Below are positions 8,939 to 19,130 of a stretch of DNA of 61,116 nucleotides, in pieces. Location: positions 1 through 61,116 of the forward strand of contig JALSQZ010000090.1 of assembly GCA_026985055.1 (NCBI GenBank), given 5' to 3'. The DNA comes from Sedimenticola sp. Lineage in GTDB: Bacteria; Pseudomonadota; Gammaproteobacteria; Chromatiales; Chromatiaceae. Under the pieces are notes generated by a model. It made no database searches. It was not told the origin of the DNA and saw only the letters and a list, made by a program, of their open reading frames with translations. The first letter of the stretch is position 1. Each line of letters begins with the position of its first letter. The position numbers and the translations under genes are program-made.

Positions 8939-11900
8939 TCAGGATGACAAACCATCGTCACTGCCGTCCAGACTTTTCAAACGTATCCCCCGTCTGCCAT
9001 TCTTTTTCGCTACGGCTACCGGCATTACTTTTTTCTTGGCAAGTTTTTTTCGCGGTACGACTGCTGGCTTGGTTTCCGCCTTGCCGGCAGATGCCTTCTT
9101 CCTGACCACGGGCTTTTTGCTGGTCACTTTTTTTGCCACGGCTTTTTTTACCGCAGCCTTGGTAGCGGACGCCTTGCTCGCAGTTGCTTTCTTCTTCACT
9201 GCTTTTTTCGTCACGGGCTTCCTGGAGACCACCTTCTTTTTCACCGTTGCCGAAGTATCCGTTTTGGTTTTTTCCTCTGCTTCGGCTACCCCCTTTGCCC
9301 CGGCAAGCTTCTTTGCTACCCGCTTTTTTCCAGCCTTTCTGTCTGAGGATGCCGGTTTGCCGGTTTTTACATCAGCAACTGCCGCGGTTGCCGTCTTGGG
9401 CAAAGGCCGGGCAATGATTTCCAGATCCTTTTCGATGCGCTCTACATCCAGGGACTTTCCTTCTTCCTCATCAGATTCCGGTTTTGTTCTTGTTTTCGGC
9501 GCGGCCGGCCGCGTCGCTGACGGCGTTTGCCGCGGCGCTGTCTGTTGGGCAGGCTTGGTCGGCTGTACCGGCCTGGTTCGGTCAGCTTCTTTTTTCGAGC
9601 CACCCCTGCTTCCAAACATGCGAATGACAGTGGCAATCAGGTTGAACAATCCAATCAACACAGTGGCAACCACATTCCATCCACGTTTGAGGAAAGTTCT
9701 TCCTCCCGCACCACTGCCGCCAGGAGATCCTTTCCCGCCCTTGGGCGCCTTCGGGCAGCGACGTCCTGCTGCCTCACACAGGGAATCAGATGCGGCCACC
9801 ATACCCAGGGGGATCACCACCAGCGTGAGAATGGTGGAGACCAGCACACCGGAAGCCAGGGAAATGGCCATGCCCTGAAAGATGGGATCGAAAAAGATCA
9901 CCGATGAGGCAAAGATCAGGGCAAAAGCGGTGATCAGTATCGGTCGGGTTCGGGTCTTGCAGGCGCGAATTACCGCTTCCGGAACGCTGGTGCCCTTCTG
10001 TACTTCATGAAGGGCAAAATCCACCAGCAGAATGGAGTTGCGCACGATGATCCCCGCCAGGGCGATCCAGCCGATCATTGATGTCGCGGTGAATTCGCCC
10101 CCCAGACCCAGGGCGAAGAATATGGCATGCATGGGAATGATGCCGAGCAAGGTCAGGGGAATCGGCGACATGATCAGGGCGGGAATGCGGAAATTGCCGA
10201 ACTCCCATACCACCAGGATATAGATCAGCACCAGAGCCGCAGCAAAAGCCATGCCCATGTCACGAAAGGTTTCATAAGTCACTGTCCACTCGCCAGTCCA
10301 CTCGAAACCCGAATTCCGGTCTGTGGACGGCGGCCCGGTCCAGAAGGTATGTTCCGCCAGTTTGACATTGTCGGGGGTGACATAAGGCTCGCCATCCTTC
10401 CCGTTTTCAAGCAGGTCTTCGACCTGCATCATGCCATATACTGGCGCAGCCAGACGTCCCCCAACATCGGCGACCACATACTCCACAGCGCGCAGATCCT
10501 TGTTGTACACGGACGGCTCCACAGGAACCTTTCTGAATTCACCCAGTTCGCGCAAAGGCACGCCCATTCCGTCCACAGACTGAATGAGCAAGTCCCCCAG
10601 ACGCGAGATCTGGGAACGTTCCGCCAGGGGCACCTGAATAACGATGTTCACCGGCTCATGACCAGCCCGCTGTTTCACGTCCCCCAAGACCATGCCACCA
10701 AGAGCCATGGCGAGATTCTGGTTGATGGCCTGCACGGAAATACCACGCATGTCGGCCTTTTCGCGATCAACGAAAAAACGCCAGTAATCGTGCGGCTTGG
10801 TCATGTAGTTGTCCACATCGACCAGGTTGGGCGCCTCCTTGAAGATGTCGGTCAGATCGGCCGCGACCTTGCGCCGGGTGGGCGCATCCGGCCCATAGAC
10901 GGTAGCAACCACCGATTGCAACACCGGAGGGCCAGGAGGCATTTCCACCACGGCGAAATTGGCATCGACATTTTTGAACAGTTCAGTGACCTTCTCCCGC
11001 GTTTCAACGGCTATTTCATGACTGCTGCGTTTTCGCTCGTGCTTGTCCACCAGCTGTACCTGAATTTCCGCCTGCCAGGGTTCCTTGCGCAGATAGTAAT
11101 GACGAACCATCCCGTTGAAATCAAAGGGCTTGGCCGTCCCCACATAGACCTGCACCGCCTTCACTTCCGGCAGCTTGCGCACCAGATTGGCTACCTGATT
11201 GGCGCGGTTGGCGGTCTCCGCCAGCGCCGTACCCTCGGGCATGTCCAGTACCACGGAGTATTCCGGCTTGTTGTCCAGGGGCAGCATCTTCACCACTACC
11301 AGCTTGAAATAGAACATGGAGCACATGAGCAGGAACACGCCCCACATGATCAGGCGAAAACGCCTTGCCTTGCGTGGACTTTCAATCATGGGCATGAGCA
11401 GGCGGCGATACAGTTTTTCCAGCTTTTCCGCTTCCCTGTGTTCACGCTTTTCCGCAACAGCCAGATATTCCATGGAGGGACGGAATACCGGATGAATCGC
11501 CAGCCAGGGGGTAAACACGAAGGCGGCAAACAGGGAAATCACCATGGCTACTGAACCCAGCGCCGGGATCGGCATCATATAGGGCCCCATCATTCCGGAA
11601 ACAAAGCCCATGGGCAGCAGGGCGCCTATGACGGTCAGGGTAGCCAGAATCGTGGGGTTGCCCACCTCCCGAACCGCATCCACGGCGGTTTCCGCATCCG
11701 TCTTGCCGCCCTCCAGCCAGCGACGGTAGATGTTTTCCACCACCACGATGGCATCGTCCACCAAAATCCCGATGGAAAAGATCAAGGCAAACAGGGACAC
11801 CCGGTCGATGGTAAAGCCCAGCATCCAGGCGCCGAAAACCGTGAACAGCAGCACCACGGGAATAACCAGCAATACCACGATCGCCGGCTTGAGAGCGCGA

Positions 11901-13093
11901 AAAGCCCACCACACCAGGACAAATACAAAGAAGGTGGCCACGAACAGCTTGAAAATCAGGGCGCTGACCTTGTCATTGGCCGTCTTGCCATAGTTACGGG
12001 TAATGCTCACCTGTACATTGCTCGGAATCAGCCGCCCCTTCAGCTGCTCCACCCTTTCCATCACCTTGTTCGCCACGGACACGCCATTGGTGCCTTTCTT
12101 CTTGGCAATGGCAATGGTCACTGCGGGCACGCTGATGGCCAGATCCGGGTTATCCGCAGCGGCACCGGTATAATAGGCAACCATGCGCTTGGCATCTTCC
12201 GGTCCCTGGCGTACCAGAGCCACATCCCGCACATAGACAGGCACGCCATTATGACTGCCTACCTTGAGATGGTTGATGTCGTCAGCCGTTTGCAGGAACT
12301 TGCCGGTCACTACCGTGAAGTGGGTGCCACCGGCTTCCACATTCCCCGCCTGTTGCTCCACATTCGCCTGCCGAATGGCCTGAGCCACCTGCCCCAGGCT
12401 GATTCCGTAACCGGCCAAACGCTCCGGCAGCACCTCGATGGTAACCTGCTCGGCGCGACCGCCCACGACAAACCCTTCCCCGGTATCCGGGATCTCCTTG
12501 ATTGATTGCAGTACCGATAACGCCAACCGCCGCAGCTGACTGTCATCCACGTCCGGTATGCCATCGCCATTGAAATCCTTGTCCGACCACAAGGTCAGGG
12601 TGACCACCGGCACATCATCGATTCCCTTGGCCTGAACCAACGGTGGCGAAACGCCATTGGGAATCTTGTCCATGTTGGAGGCCAGTTGTTCATTGACCTT
12701 TACCAGGGAAGGCTCCATTTCCTCCCCCACTTCGAACTGCACGGTAACCATGCCACCACCCCGCCGGGAAGCGGAGTACACATGTTTCACTCCCTGGATT
12801 TCCCACATCATGCGCTCCAGGGGCTGAATGGCGAGAGAAGCCACTTCCTCCACCGGAGCTCCCGGATACTGGACAAACAGATCGATGAGAGGAACGGAAA
12901 TCTGCGGATCTTCCTGCCTCGGGGTCATTATCAAGCCCGCCAGACCCAGCAGGAACATGGTGATATACAGGAGAGGAGACAGGGGGGAATTGATGAAAAA
13001 ACGCGCGGTACGGCCTGCAATGCCGAGATTTTCCGACTCCTCCACCACGCCGGACAGTGGAGGATTGTGGGGCTTGGTATCGAGCTCACTCAT
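8939..13093 (-). CDS. RND efflux permease with a histone-H1-like C-terminal tail
   Basis: A 1384-residue protein. Residues 1 to about 1100 form a complete AcrB/HAE1-type proton-driven permease: 12 membrane segments, two large periplasmic loops, and GILVDDAIVVVENIYRRW in TM4, the proton-relay helix. A further hydrophobic segment (about 1130-1152, VVATVLIGLFNLIATVIRMF) and then about 230 residues rich in Lys, Ala, Pro and Thr follow (KKAVKKKATASKASATKAA). RND permeases normally end near 1030-1100. The tail is in frame and intact and would lie in the cytoplasm. The adaptor gene lies 88 bases upstream in the same direction; no outer-membrane channel gene is nearby. Substrate unknown. Confidence 0.88.
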   Translation of the reverse strand: MSELDTKPHNPPLSGVVEESENLGIAGRTARFFINSPLSPLLYITMFLLGLAGLIMTPRQEDPQISVPLIDLFVQYPGAPVEEVASLAIQPLERMMWEIQGVKHVYSASRRGGGMVTVQFEVGEEMEPSLVKVNEQLASNMDKIPNGVSPPLVQAKGIDDVPVVTLTLWSDKDFNGDGIPDVDDSQLRRLALSVLQSIKEIPDTGEGFVVGGRAEQVTIEVLPERLAGYGISLGQVAQAIRQANVEQQAGNVEAGGTHFTVVTGKFLQTADDINHLKVGSHNGVPVYVRDVALVRQGPEDAKRMVAYYTGAAADNPDLAISVPAVTIAIAKKKGTNGVSVANKVMERVEQLKGRLIPSNVQVSITRNYGKTANDKVSALIFKLFVATFFVFVLVWWAFRALKPAIVVLLVIPVVLLFTVFGAWMLGFTIDRVSLFALIFSIGILVDDAIVVVENIYRRWLEGGKTDAETAVDAVREVGNPTILATLTVIGALLPMGFVSGMMGPYMMPIPALGSVAMVISLFAAFVFTPWLAIHPVFRPSMEYLAVAEKREHREAEKLEKLYRRLLMPMIESPRKARRFRLIMWGVFLLMCSMFYFKLVVVKMLPLDNKPEYSVVLDMPEGTALAETANRANQVANLVRKLPEVKAVQVYVGTAKPFDFNGMVRHYYLRKEPWQAEIQVQLVDKHERKRSSHEIAVETREKVTELFKNVDANFAVVEMPPGPPVLQSVVATVYGPDAPTRRKVAADLTDIFKEAPNLVDVDNYMTKPHDYWRFFVDREKADMRGISVQAINQNLAMALGGMVLGDVKQRAGHEPVNIVIQVPLAERSQISRLGDLLIQSVDGMGVPLRELGEFRKVPVEPSVYNKDLRAVEYVVADVGGRLAAPVYGMMQVEDLLENGKDGEPYVTPDNVKLAEHTFWTGPPSTDRNSGFEWTGEWTVTYETFRDMGMAFAAALVLIYILVVWEFGNFRIPALIMSPIPLTLLGIIPMHAIFFALGLGGEFTATSMIGWIALAGIIVRNSILLVDFALHEVQKGTSVPEAVIRACKTRTRPILITAFALIFASSVIFFDPIFQGMAISLASGVLVSTILTLVVIPLGMVAASDSLCEAAGRRCPKAPKGGKGSPGGSGAGGRTFLKRGWNVVATVLIGLFNLIATVIRMFGSRGGSKKEADRTRPVQPTKPAQQTAPRQTPSATRPAAPKTRTKPESDEEEGKSLDVERIEKDLEIIARPLPKTATAAVADVKTGKPASSDRKAGKKRVAKKLAGAKGVAEAEEKTKTDTSATVKKKVVSRKPVTKKAVKKKATASKASATKAAVKKAVAKKVTSKKPVVRKKASAGKAETKPAVVPRKKLAKKKVMPVAVAKKNGRRGIRLKSLDGSDDGLSS

Positions 13094-13181
13094 ACCATCA
13101 GTAACCTGTGTAAGTTGTTATGTAATTCATGACTCCTGACAGAGTCATATTCGTGTACCGGCAAATCTGCCGGGCGCACGA

Positions 13182-14333
13182 TCAGGAACCGGAAATCATC
13201 CCTGGCCGGGGATTTACATAGATCTTGTCTCCCGGCGCCAGGCCGGAAAGCACGGTGACCATGCCATTGTCCAACCGGCGGCCTTCGCGGATCAGGCGCA
13301 ATTCCGCCTTGCCCTGGTCGTTCTGCACATACACCACGGGCAGGCTGCCACGATAACGAATGGCGGACGCGGGAATGACCGGCAGGCTGCCGGTTGCCGC
13401 CGCATGGCTGGTGTCCGGAATACTGATCTTGGCATACATACCAGGCTGCGAGATCCCTTGAGGTATGTCGAACTTGACCTTTATGGTGTGACGCTGGGCG
13501 TCCGCCATGGGATAGATCTGCGCCACGCGTACATCCACGGGTTCCGCATAATCGTCGAAAACGGCCGCTTTTTTCAGAACCATCATTTCCTGAAGCCCGG
13601 TAACCAGTCGGGCGGGAACATCCAGCTCCACCTGCAGCCAGGTGATATCCGCAAAGCGCAGCATGGGCACGCCGGGCTGCACAGTATCCCCCACTTCCAC
13701 CATCTTGGCCATGATTACTCCATCGAAAGGCGCAAGGCTTTTGGCATCACGCAGCTTGGCCTCGATGGCCTGGATTTCGGAGCGAGCGCGCATGATGGCC
13801 GATCGGGCCTGCTCGATGCGCGTGGTGGAGGCATACAGATCGGCACTGCGCTCTGCCCCCCGGTCACGTTCCCCCATGAATTCTTCCGCGGGCCGGGTAA
13901 ACATCTGGTCGAACAGATTTGGTATGGCCATGCCGCCAGGAGCCGCCTTGGATTTGGGAGACCACAGTTCCCGGGAGTACTGCACCCCGGCATTGCGCAA
14001 CTCTGCCTCTGCCGAGGACAACTGGGCATAGGCCGCGGCACGCTTGGCCAGCAGTTCGGAATCATCGATGGCCACGAGCAGGGTACCTTCCTTGAAGGCA
14101 TCCCCCTCGATACCTGCAATGTACTTGACCCTTCCCGGGATTTGCGCGGCCAGAGTCACCTGCTTGTAAGGCACTACGGTACCGCCGATGGACACAGTGG
14201 GCTGACGATCCGAGGCCTGAACCACGAAAATTTCACCGAAAGCATTCTGATCCTGCGCCATTGCCGCGCCCAGGCTTCCGAGCGAAATGACGAAAGCCGC
14301 TACAGCCGCCCGCATTGTCCTGAAATTGCTCAT
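13182..14333 (-). CDS. RND efflux periplasmic adaptor (HlyD/AcrA family)
   Basis: A protein of about 383 residues that links the inner-membrane permease to an outer-membrane channel. A signal peptide (MRAAVAAFVISLGSLGAAMAQ) is followed by the barrel-sandwich half LAAQIPGRVKYIAGIEGDAF, a long helical hairpin and the second lipoyl half SLAPFDGVIMAKMVEVGD. A C-terminal beta-barrel ends the protein. I chose ATG 14333, with TGGGA upstream, over the TTG at 14348. The hairpin contains an insert (about residues 105-160) rich in Pro, Met and Gly, which is longer than in AcrA. The RND permease gene lies downstream and an SCP2-like gene upstream. Confidence 0.85.
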   Translation of the reverse strand: MSNFRTMRAAVAAFVISLGSLGAAMAQDQNAFGEIFVVQASDRQPTVSIGGTVVPYKQVTLAAQIPGRVKYIAGIEGDAFKEGTLLVAIDDSELLAKRAAAYAQLSSAEAELRNAGVQYSRELWSPKSKAAPGGMAIPNLFDQMFTRPAEEFMGERDRGAERSADLYASTTRIEQARSAIMRARSEIQAIEAKLRDAKSLAPFDGVIMAKMVEVGDTVQPGVPMLRFADITWLQVELDVPARLVTGLQEMMVLKKAAVFDDYAEPVDVRVAQIYPMADAQRHTIKVKFDIPQGISQPGMYAKISIPDTSHAAATGSLPVIPASAIRYRGSLPVVYVQNDQGKAELRLIREGRRLDNGMVTVLSGLAPGDKIYVNPRPGMISGS

Positions 14334-14441
14334 ATATGTGATTCCCAAGATTCCTGAAAACCGGGTCGGAACCCGGACAGTTGCAGATTAAAGGAGCGGG
14401 CTTCCCCCTGCCGGGACAGAAACCCGCTACCGTCAGGCCGC

Positions 14442-14837
14442 CTACACTTTGGCCATGACGGAAAAACTCTTGATGAACGGCTTTGCCATGCGCGGATCCT
14501 TGAGCATGGCGGCATAATCTCCTACCTTGAATTTCATCTTGCCAGTAGTAAAGGCAGCGCCAAGCCCCATCATGCCGGGCGGCTTGGCGATCCACTTGTT
14601 CCACTGATCGGCGGATGCACGGATATCCCAGTTCAGCTCTTCACCATTATAGGCTCCAGCGGATACCGCCTTGCCGTTTTCAACGGTCAGCACGCCCGTT
14701 GGCTGGTCATCGTCGGGAAAACCATAGCCAATCACGCTATTAAAGCCGATATCAGCCAAAGGCCCGGTCAGGTCTTGTTCCGCATTCCAGTGCTCGGCAA
14801 AGGAAGCCATCCATTCCGCAGAAAACAGGTCAGCCAT
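14442..14837 (-). CDS. SCP2 sterol-transfer-like protein, first gene of the RND operon
   Basis: A 131-residue soluble protein. The middle and end (GVLTVENGKAVSAGAYNGEELNWDIRA, then GLGAAFTTGKMKFKVGDYAAM and a terminal helix) match the SCP2 fold, a hydrophobic-ligand pocket. GGAGG a few bases upstream sets the ATG at 14837; the open frame extends further but without a ribosome site. It precedes the adaptor and permease genes by 108 bases in the same direction. A role in presenting a lipid or hydrophobic substrate to the pump is a guess from that position. Confidence 0.72.
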   Translation of the reverse strand: MADLFSAEWMASFAEHWNAEQDLTGPLADIGFNSVIGYGFPDDDQPTGVLTVENGKAVSAGAYNGEELNWDIRASADQWNKWIAKPPGMMGLGAAFTTGKMKFKVGDYAAMLKDPRMAKPFIKSFSVMAKV

Positions 14838-15143
14838 GTTACACCTCCACAAATCATTCTCGTTATTCACTGGGCTGTTGCCAATACTCCAGGGGGAGTG
14901 CCGACGCATGACCCCGGATTATCCAATATTCCAGCTGATTTTTCCATCACTGATGGAACAGGCAACGCCCTTTCCCGCCCTAATAGAGCGGAACCAGATA
15001 CTGGAATCAGGAGTCCATGTGGGTAGTCCCGACTACCCCCGCGAGCCCGACTCGGGTTACTATTCGGGCAATCGCAGATTCCATGTCCCGGCGCTCGCAG
15101 CCGGAGGGAATCCACCCTTCAAATCCGCAGCCCAGAGAGATCA
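14838..15143. promoter_or_regulatory. Divergent regulatory region with two hairpins
   Basis: This 306-base gap separates the SCP2/RND operon from the dynamin-like gene. It holds TTCCATC/GATGGAA around a 3-base loop (14942-14958) and GGGTAGTC/GACTACCC around CC (15021-15038). Either could be an operator or leader structure. I see no credible coding region here. Confidence 0.4.
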
Positions 15144-16646
15144 ATGGCCGATCAAAACATTATTGAAAACCGACTGAAACACCTGGAATCCCACCTGGAA
15201 AAGGAAAACCCCGTGCTGCTCAATGCAGTACAGAGCTTCCGTGAGCTGGACAAGGTGGCCTACCGCATGGGGCTGTTGAGCCGCAGCGAGTCTTTTGCCA
15301 CCCAGATCCCATGGTGGCCTCTTATCTCCATTCTCGGCACCTTTTCTGCGGGCAAGTCCACCTTCATCAACAACTATCTGGAAACCCAGCTGCAGCGCAG
15401 CGGAAATCAGGCCGTGGACGACAAGTTCACCGTGATCTGCTACAGCGAGGATCCCACGCCGCATGCCCTGCCTGGGGTGGCGCTGGATTCCGACCCGCGC
15501 TTCCCCTTCTACAAGATCAGCCGGGAAATCGAACTGGTGGCGCAAGGAGAAGGCGACCGCATCGACGCCTATCTGCAGCTCAAGAGCTGTAACAGCGAGC
15601 GGCTCAAGGGAAAAATCCTCATCGATTCCCCAGGGTTCGACGCCGATGCCCAGCGCACTTCGACTCTGCGCATCACCGATCACATGGTGGATCTGTCCGA
15701 TCTGGTGCTGGTGTTCTTCGACGCACGCCACCCGGAACCCGGGGCCATGCGCGATACCCTGGAGCATCTGGTGTCCAAAACCATTCACCGTCCGGACTCG
15801 GGCAAGTTTCTGTACATTCTCAACCAGATCGACACCACCGCCCAGGAAGACAACCCCGAGGAAGTCATTGCCGCCTGGCAACGCGCCCTCGGCGAGCACG
15901 GCCTCACTGCCGGTCGCTTCTACACCATCTACAGCCCCACGGCTTCCATCCAGATAGAGGACGATCAGCTGCGGCAGCGCTATGAAAGCAAACGTGACAA
16001 GGATCTGGCGGAAATCCACGGGCGCATGGCCCAGGTGGAAATCGAGCGCGCCTATCGCATCGTGGCCGCCCTGGAAAAGACCGCCCGGGAAATCGAGGAA
16101 CGGGTCATTCCCACCCTCACCGATGCCCTGAGCCGCTGGAAGAAACGGGTTCTGTGGCTGGACGGCATCATCTTTGGCCTGATTGCCGCCCTGATCCTGG
16201 GGCTGGGCATCAGCCAGGGACAGCTGGGCAACTGGTGGCAATGGATACGTGAAACCACCCTGCACAGTGGTATTTTCCTGGCCGTGGTGCTGGGCGGCGG
16301 CTACGCCCTGCACCTGGGCCTGCGCAAGCTGGCGGCGCGCAGCCTCTCTGGCTGGCTGGGCAAACAGGAACAGGGCTTGCCGGTGAAGATCGATCTGGCC
16401 GGCGCTTTCCACAAGAGCACCCGCCCATGGCGCAGCCTTATGAGCAAGACGCCAGCCGGCTTGGGACGCGCCACCCGGCGCAAGCTTTCCGCCCTGATCA
16501 ACCGGGCAGACGAGTTTGTACAGCAGCTCAATGACCGCTTTACCAATCCATCCGGACTGACAGAAGCGGAACAGGCCACGACAAACGAAGAAAATGCCGT
16601 GGAGAGAACCAACCTGGAAGCTTCGCCAGCGGCCGAAAAGGAATAA
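15144..16646 (+). CDS. Dynamin-like GTPase with two membrane segments
   Basis: A 500-residue protein. The GTPase domain has G1 GTFSAGKST (65-73), G3 DSPGF (about 160-164) and G4 NQID (about 228). Helices follow, then two transmembrane segments (about 335-357 and 375-392) and a cytoplasmic tail. Bacterial dynamin-like proteins bind GTP, oligomerise and remodel or protect membranes. This one has hydrophobic segments where many family members have a paddle. It starts a plus-strand run, with the ROK kinase gene six bases after it. The exact role is unknown. Confidence 0.8.
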   Translation: MADQNIIENRLKHLESHLEKENPVLLNAVQSFRELDKVAYRMGLLSRSESFATQIPWWPLISILGTFSAGKSTFINNYLETQLQRSGNQAVDDKFTVICYSEDPTPHALPGVALDSDPRFPFYKISREIELVAQGEGDRIDAYLQLKSCNSERLKGKILIDSPGFDADAQRTSTLRITDHMVDLSDLVLVFFDARHPEPGAMRDTLEHLVSKTIHRPDSGKFLYILNQIDTTAQEDNPEEVIAAWQRALGEHGLTAGRFYTIYSPTASIQIEDDQLRQRYESKRDKDLAEIHGRMAQVEIERAYRIVAALEKTAREIEERVIPTLTDALSRWKKRVLWLDGIIFGLIAALILGLGISQGQLGNWWQWIRETTLHSGIFLAVVLGGGYALHLGLRKLAARSLSGWLGKQEQGLPVKIDLAGAFHKSTRPWRSLMSKTPAGLGRATRRKLSALINRADEFVQQLNDRFTNPSGLTEAEQATTNEENAVERTNLEASPAAEKE

Positions 16647-16652
16647 GCATCC

Positions 16653-17546
16653 ATGCTCGCCGGCATGGATCTGGGCGGCAGCAAGATCGAGGCCATCCTT
16701 CTGGCGGACGATGGCAGTGAACTGTTGCGTATCCGCCGCCCCACTCCCGCCGGCGACTACCCGGCTACGCTACACACCATAGCCGCCCTGCATGGGGAAC
16801 TGGAAACCCGCGCAGGGAAACAGCTACCCCTGGGGCTGGGTACTCCCGGCTCCCGTTCTCCGGCCACCGGCCGCATGCGTAACGCCAACTCCACCTGTCT
16901 CAACGGACAGGATCTGCAGAATGATCTGGAAAATCTTCTGCAGCGCCCCCTGCGCATGGCCAATGATGCGGATTGCTTCACCCTTTCTGAAGCCGTGGAT
17001 GGCGCTGGCGGTGACAGCACGCTGGTGTTCGGCGTCATCATCGGTACGGGCACCGGTGGCGGCATCGCCTGGAAAGGCCGCTTGCTCGGCGGTCCCAATG
17101 CGGTAACCGGCGAATGGGGACACAACCCCCTGCCCTGGCCAAAACCGGACGAACAGCCTGGCCCAGTCTGCTGGTGCGGCAAGCACGGCTGCATCGAAAC
17201 CTTTCTCTCCGGACCTGGCCTGGCCGCCGAACACCAGCGCCGCACCGGACAGCAACTGTCCGGCCCAAAAATCGTCGCTGCCGCCAAACAGGGCGATGAG
17301 GATGCGAACACCACCCTGAGCCGCTACGCAAGCCGTCTGGCGCGCGCGTTGGCGAGCATCATCAACGTACTGGATCCGGATGTCATCGTTCTTGGCGGAG
17401 GGCTGTCGCAAATCCAAACCCTCTACGACGAAGTTCCCCGGTTGTGGAGAGAATATGTATTCTCGGATGTATGCAGCACCCGCCTGCTATCCCCCGTGCA
17501 TGGCGACAGCAGCGGCGTGCGTGGCGCCGCCTGGCTGTGGCGGTAA
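16653..17546 (+). CDS. ROK family sugar kinase (fructokinase-like)
   Basis: A 297-residue cytoplasmic kinase. The phosphate-binding loop MDLGGSKIE is at residues 5-13, the catalytic region is NDADCFTLSEA, and IGTGTGGGI is the ATP site. A ROK zinc site is present (GEWGHNPL with CWCGKHGC), then IVLGGGLSQ. These features fit Mak-type fructokinase or N-acetylglucosamine kinase; the sequence alone does not settle the sugar. The start is ATG 16653, six bases after the GTPase gene. Confidence 0.85.
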   Translation: MLAGMDLGGSKIEAILLADDGSELLRIRRPTPAGDYPATLHTIAALHGELETRAGKQLPLGLGTPGSRSPATGRMRNANSTCLNGQDLQNDLENLLQRPLRMANDADCFTLSEAVDGAGGDSTLVFGVIIGTGTGGGIAWKGRLLGGPNAVTGEWGHNPLPWPKPDEQPGPVCWCGKHGCIETFLSGPGLAAEHQRRTGQQLSGPKIVAAAKQGDEDANTTLSRYASRLARALASIINVLDPDVIVLGGGLSQIQTLYDEVPRLWREYVFSDVCSTRLLSPVHGDSSGVRGAAWLWR

Positions 17547-17600
17547 GGCTCGGCGTCGGTCATAATATCGGCAAACCACCCAAATCCAGTTTCCGCGAAA

Positions 17601-18662
17601 ATGGCCAACATCGAATCTGTCACCGTCAAGGACATCCGCGTACCCGCCCATCCCAAGTGGCCGGAACTTTCCGCAGAAGAAAAAAGCCGTCTCAAAAAAC
17701 GCATCAAAACCCTGCTGGAAGAAAACAATGCGGTGCTGGTCGCCCATTATTATGTGGATGGTGATCTGCAGGAACTGGCCGAGGAAACCGGCGGCTGTGT
17801 GGCCGACTCCCTGGAAATGGCGCGCTACGGGGCTGAATCCGAAGCACAGACCCTGATCGTCTGCGGGGTGCGTTTCATGGGGGAAACCGCAAAAATCCTC
17901 AATCCGGAAAAACGCGTGCTAATGCCGGATCTGGACGCCACCTGCTCCCTGGATGAAGGCTGCCCGGCAGAGGAATTCAGTGCCTTTTGCGATGCGCATC
18001 CGGAACATACCGTGGTGGTTTACGCCAATACCAGCGCCAGGGTCAAGGCCCGCGCCGACTGGATGGTCACCTCCGGCATTGCCCTGCCCATCGTTCAACA
18101 CCTGAAGGAACAGGGAAAAAAGATTCTCTGGGCGCCGGACAAGCATCTGGGCAATTACATTCAAAAGGAAACCGGCGCGGACATGCTGCTCTGGCCCGGC
18201 TCCTGCGTGGTGCATGAAGAATTCAAGGCCTTTGGTCTGGAACGCCTGCACCGCCTGCATCCTGACGCCGCAGTGCTGGTACACCCGGAATCACCGCAAA
18301 GCGTCATCCAGCAGGCCGACGTGGTAGGCTCCACGACCGCCTTGATCAAGGCCGTGCAGGAAATGCCCAACAAGGAATTCATCGTTGCCACGGACGACGG
18401 CATCTTCTGGAAAATGCAGCAGCTGGCGCCGGAAAAGAAACTGCTCTCCGCACCCACTGCCGGAGAAGGCGCCACCTGCGTATCCTGCGCCCACTGCCCC
18501 TGGATGGCGATGAACGCCCTGCAGAATCTGGAACAACTCCTGATCCGGAAACACAATGAAATCCACATCGAGGAATCCGTCCGCGCCCGGGCCGTGCTAC
18601 CCATACAGCGCATGCTGGACTTCGCCAAAACAATGAACATCGGCGGCGCTCCCGGGAAATGA
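17601..18662 (+). CDS. nadA: Quinolinate synthase NadA
   Basis: A 353-residue enzyme that condenses iminoaspartate with dihydroxyacetone phosphate to quinolinate in NAD synthesis. Its three [4Fe-4S] ligands are in [20 protein letters not shown] and [29 protein letters not shown] at the N-terminus and [12 protein letters not shown] are family hallmarks. NadA takes iminoaspartate from NadB, which is not in the window. Its stop overlaps the start of sirB (ATGA), so the two are coupled. Confidence 0.96.
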   Translation: MANIESVTVKDIRVPAHPKWPELSAEEKSRLKKRIKTLLEENNAVLVAHYYVDGDLQELAEETGGCVADSLEMARYGAESEAQTLIVCGVRFMGETAKILNPEKRVLMPDLDATCSLDEGCPAEEFSAFCDAHPEHTVVVYANTSARVKARADWMVTSGIALPIVQHLKEQGKKILWAPDKHLGNYIQKETGADMLLWPGSCVVHEEFKAFGLERLHRLHPDAAVLVHPESPQSVIQQADVVGSTTALIKAVQEMPNKEFIVATDDGIFWKMQQLAPEKKLLSAPTAGEGATCVSCAHCPWMAMNALQNLEQLLIRKHNEIHIEESVRARAVLPIQRMLDFAKTMNIGGAPGK

Positions 18663-19039
18663 TCGATCACAGTCTGATCAAGCTGATTCACGTCAGCTGT
18701 GTGGCCCTGTCATTGCTCGGCTTCACCCTGCGCAGCAGCCTCATGCTCATCAATTCCCCCCTGCTGTACCGCCGCTGGGTGCGCACCATTCCGCATCTGG
18801 TGGACAGCACCCTGTTTTTCAGCGGATTGTGGATGGCCTGGAATTTGCATCAATATCCCGGCACCAGCCCCTGGCTTAGCGCCAAACTGGCCGCCCTCAT
18901 TGCATATATCATCCTTGGCGCCATGGCCCTGCGTGGCAAAACCCCCAGACGGCGTTACCTTTCCCTGGTATTGGCCTATGCCTGCTTTTTTTACATGGTG
19001 GCCGTCGCCCTCACCCGCAGTCCCCTTCCCGGATTGTGA
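18659..19039 (+). CDS. sirB: SirB family membrane protein
   Basis: A 126-residue protein with four hydrophobic segments. [20 protein letters not shown], then [20 protein letters not shown] and a C-terminal helix are the SirB signature. The family is named for a Salmonella invasion-gene regulator but is widespread and its biochemical role is unclear. The ATG overlaps the nadA stop by four bases. It may be expressed mainly through translational coupling. Confidence 0.88.
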   Translation: MIDHSLIKLIHVSCVALSLLGFTLRSSLMLINSPLLYRRWVRTIPHLVDSTLFFSGLWMAWNLHQYPGTSPWLSAKLAALIAYIILGAMALRGKTPRRRYLSLVLAYACFFYMVAVALTRSPLPGL

Positions 19040-19069
19040 CTTCCAGGAATCCTGTCAACCCCTGAAAAC

Positions 19070-19097
19070 ATGACATTTTTCAAAGACCTGCTATACT
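19070..19097 (+). promoter_or_regulatory. Sigma-70-type promoter upstream of the DUF6524 gene
   Basis: ATGACA (19070-19075) and TATACT (19092-19097) are spaced 16 bp. The start codon is at 19131, giving a leader of about 27 bases. This is a good match to the housekeeping consensus. Confidence 0.6.
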
Positions 19098-19130
19098 TGC
19101 GGGCAACACAAATCAAGGGAACCATACTGC

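Noticed and set aside
14867..15115. Open frames on both strands in the SCP2/dynamin gap
   Set aside because: They are short, lack ribosome sites and overlap two hairpins; the residues are low in protein-like character.
18291..18691. Minus-strand frames opposite nadA
   Set aside because: They are shadows of the well-supported nadA and sirB reading frames, caused by high GC at third positions.
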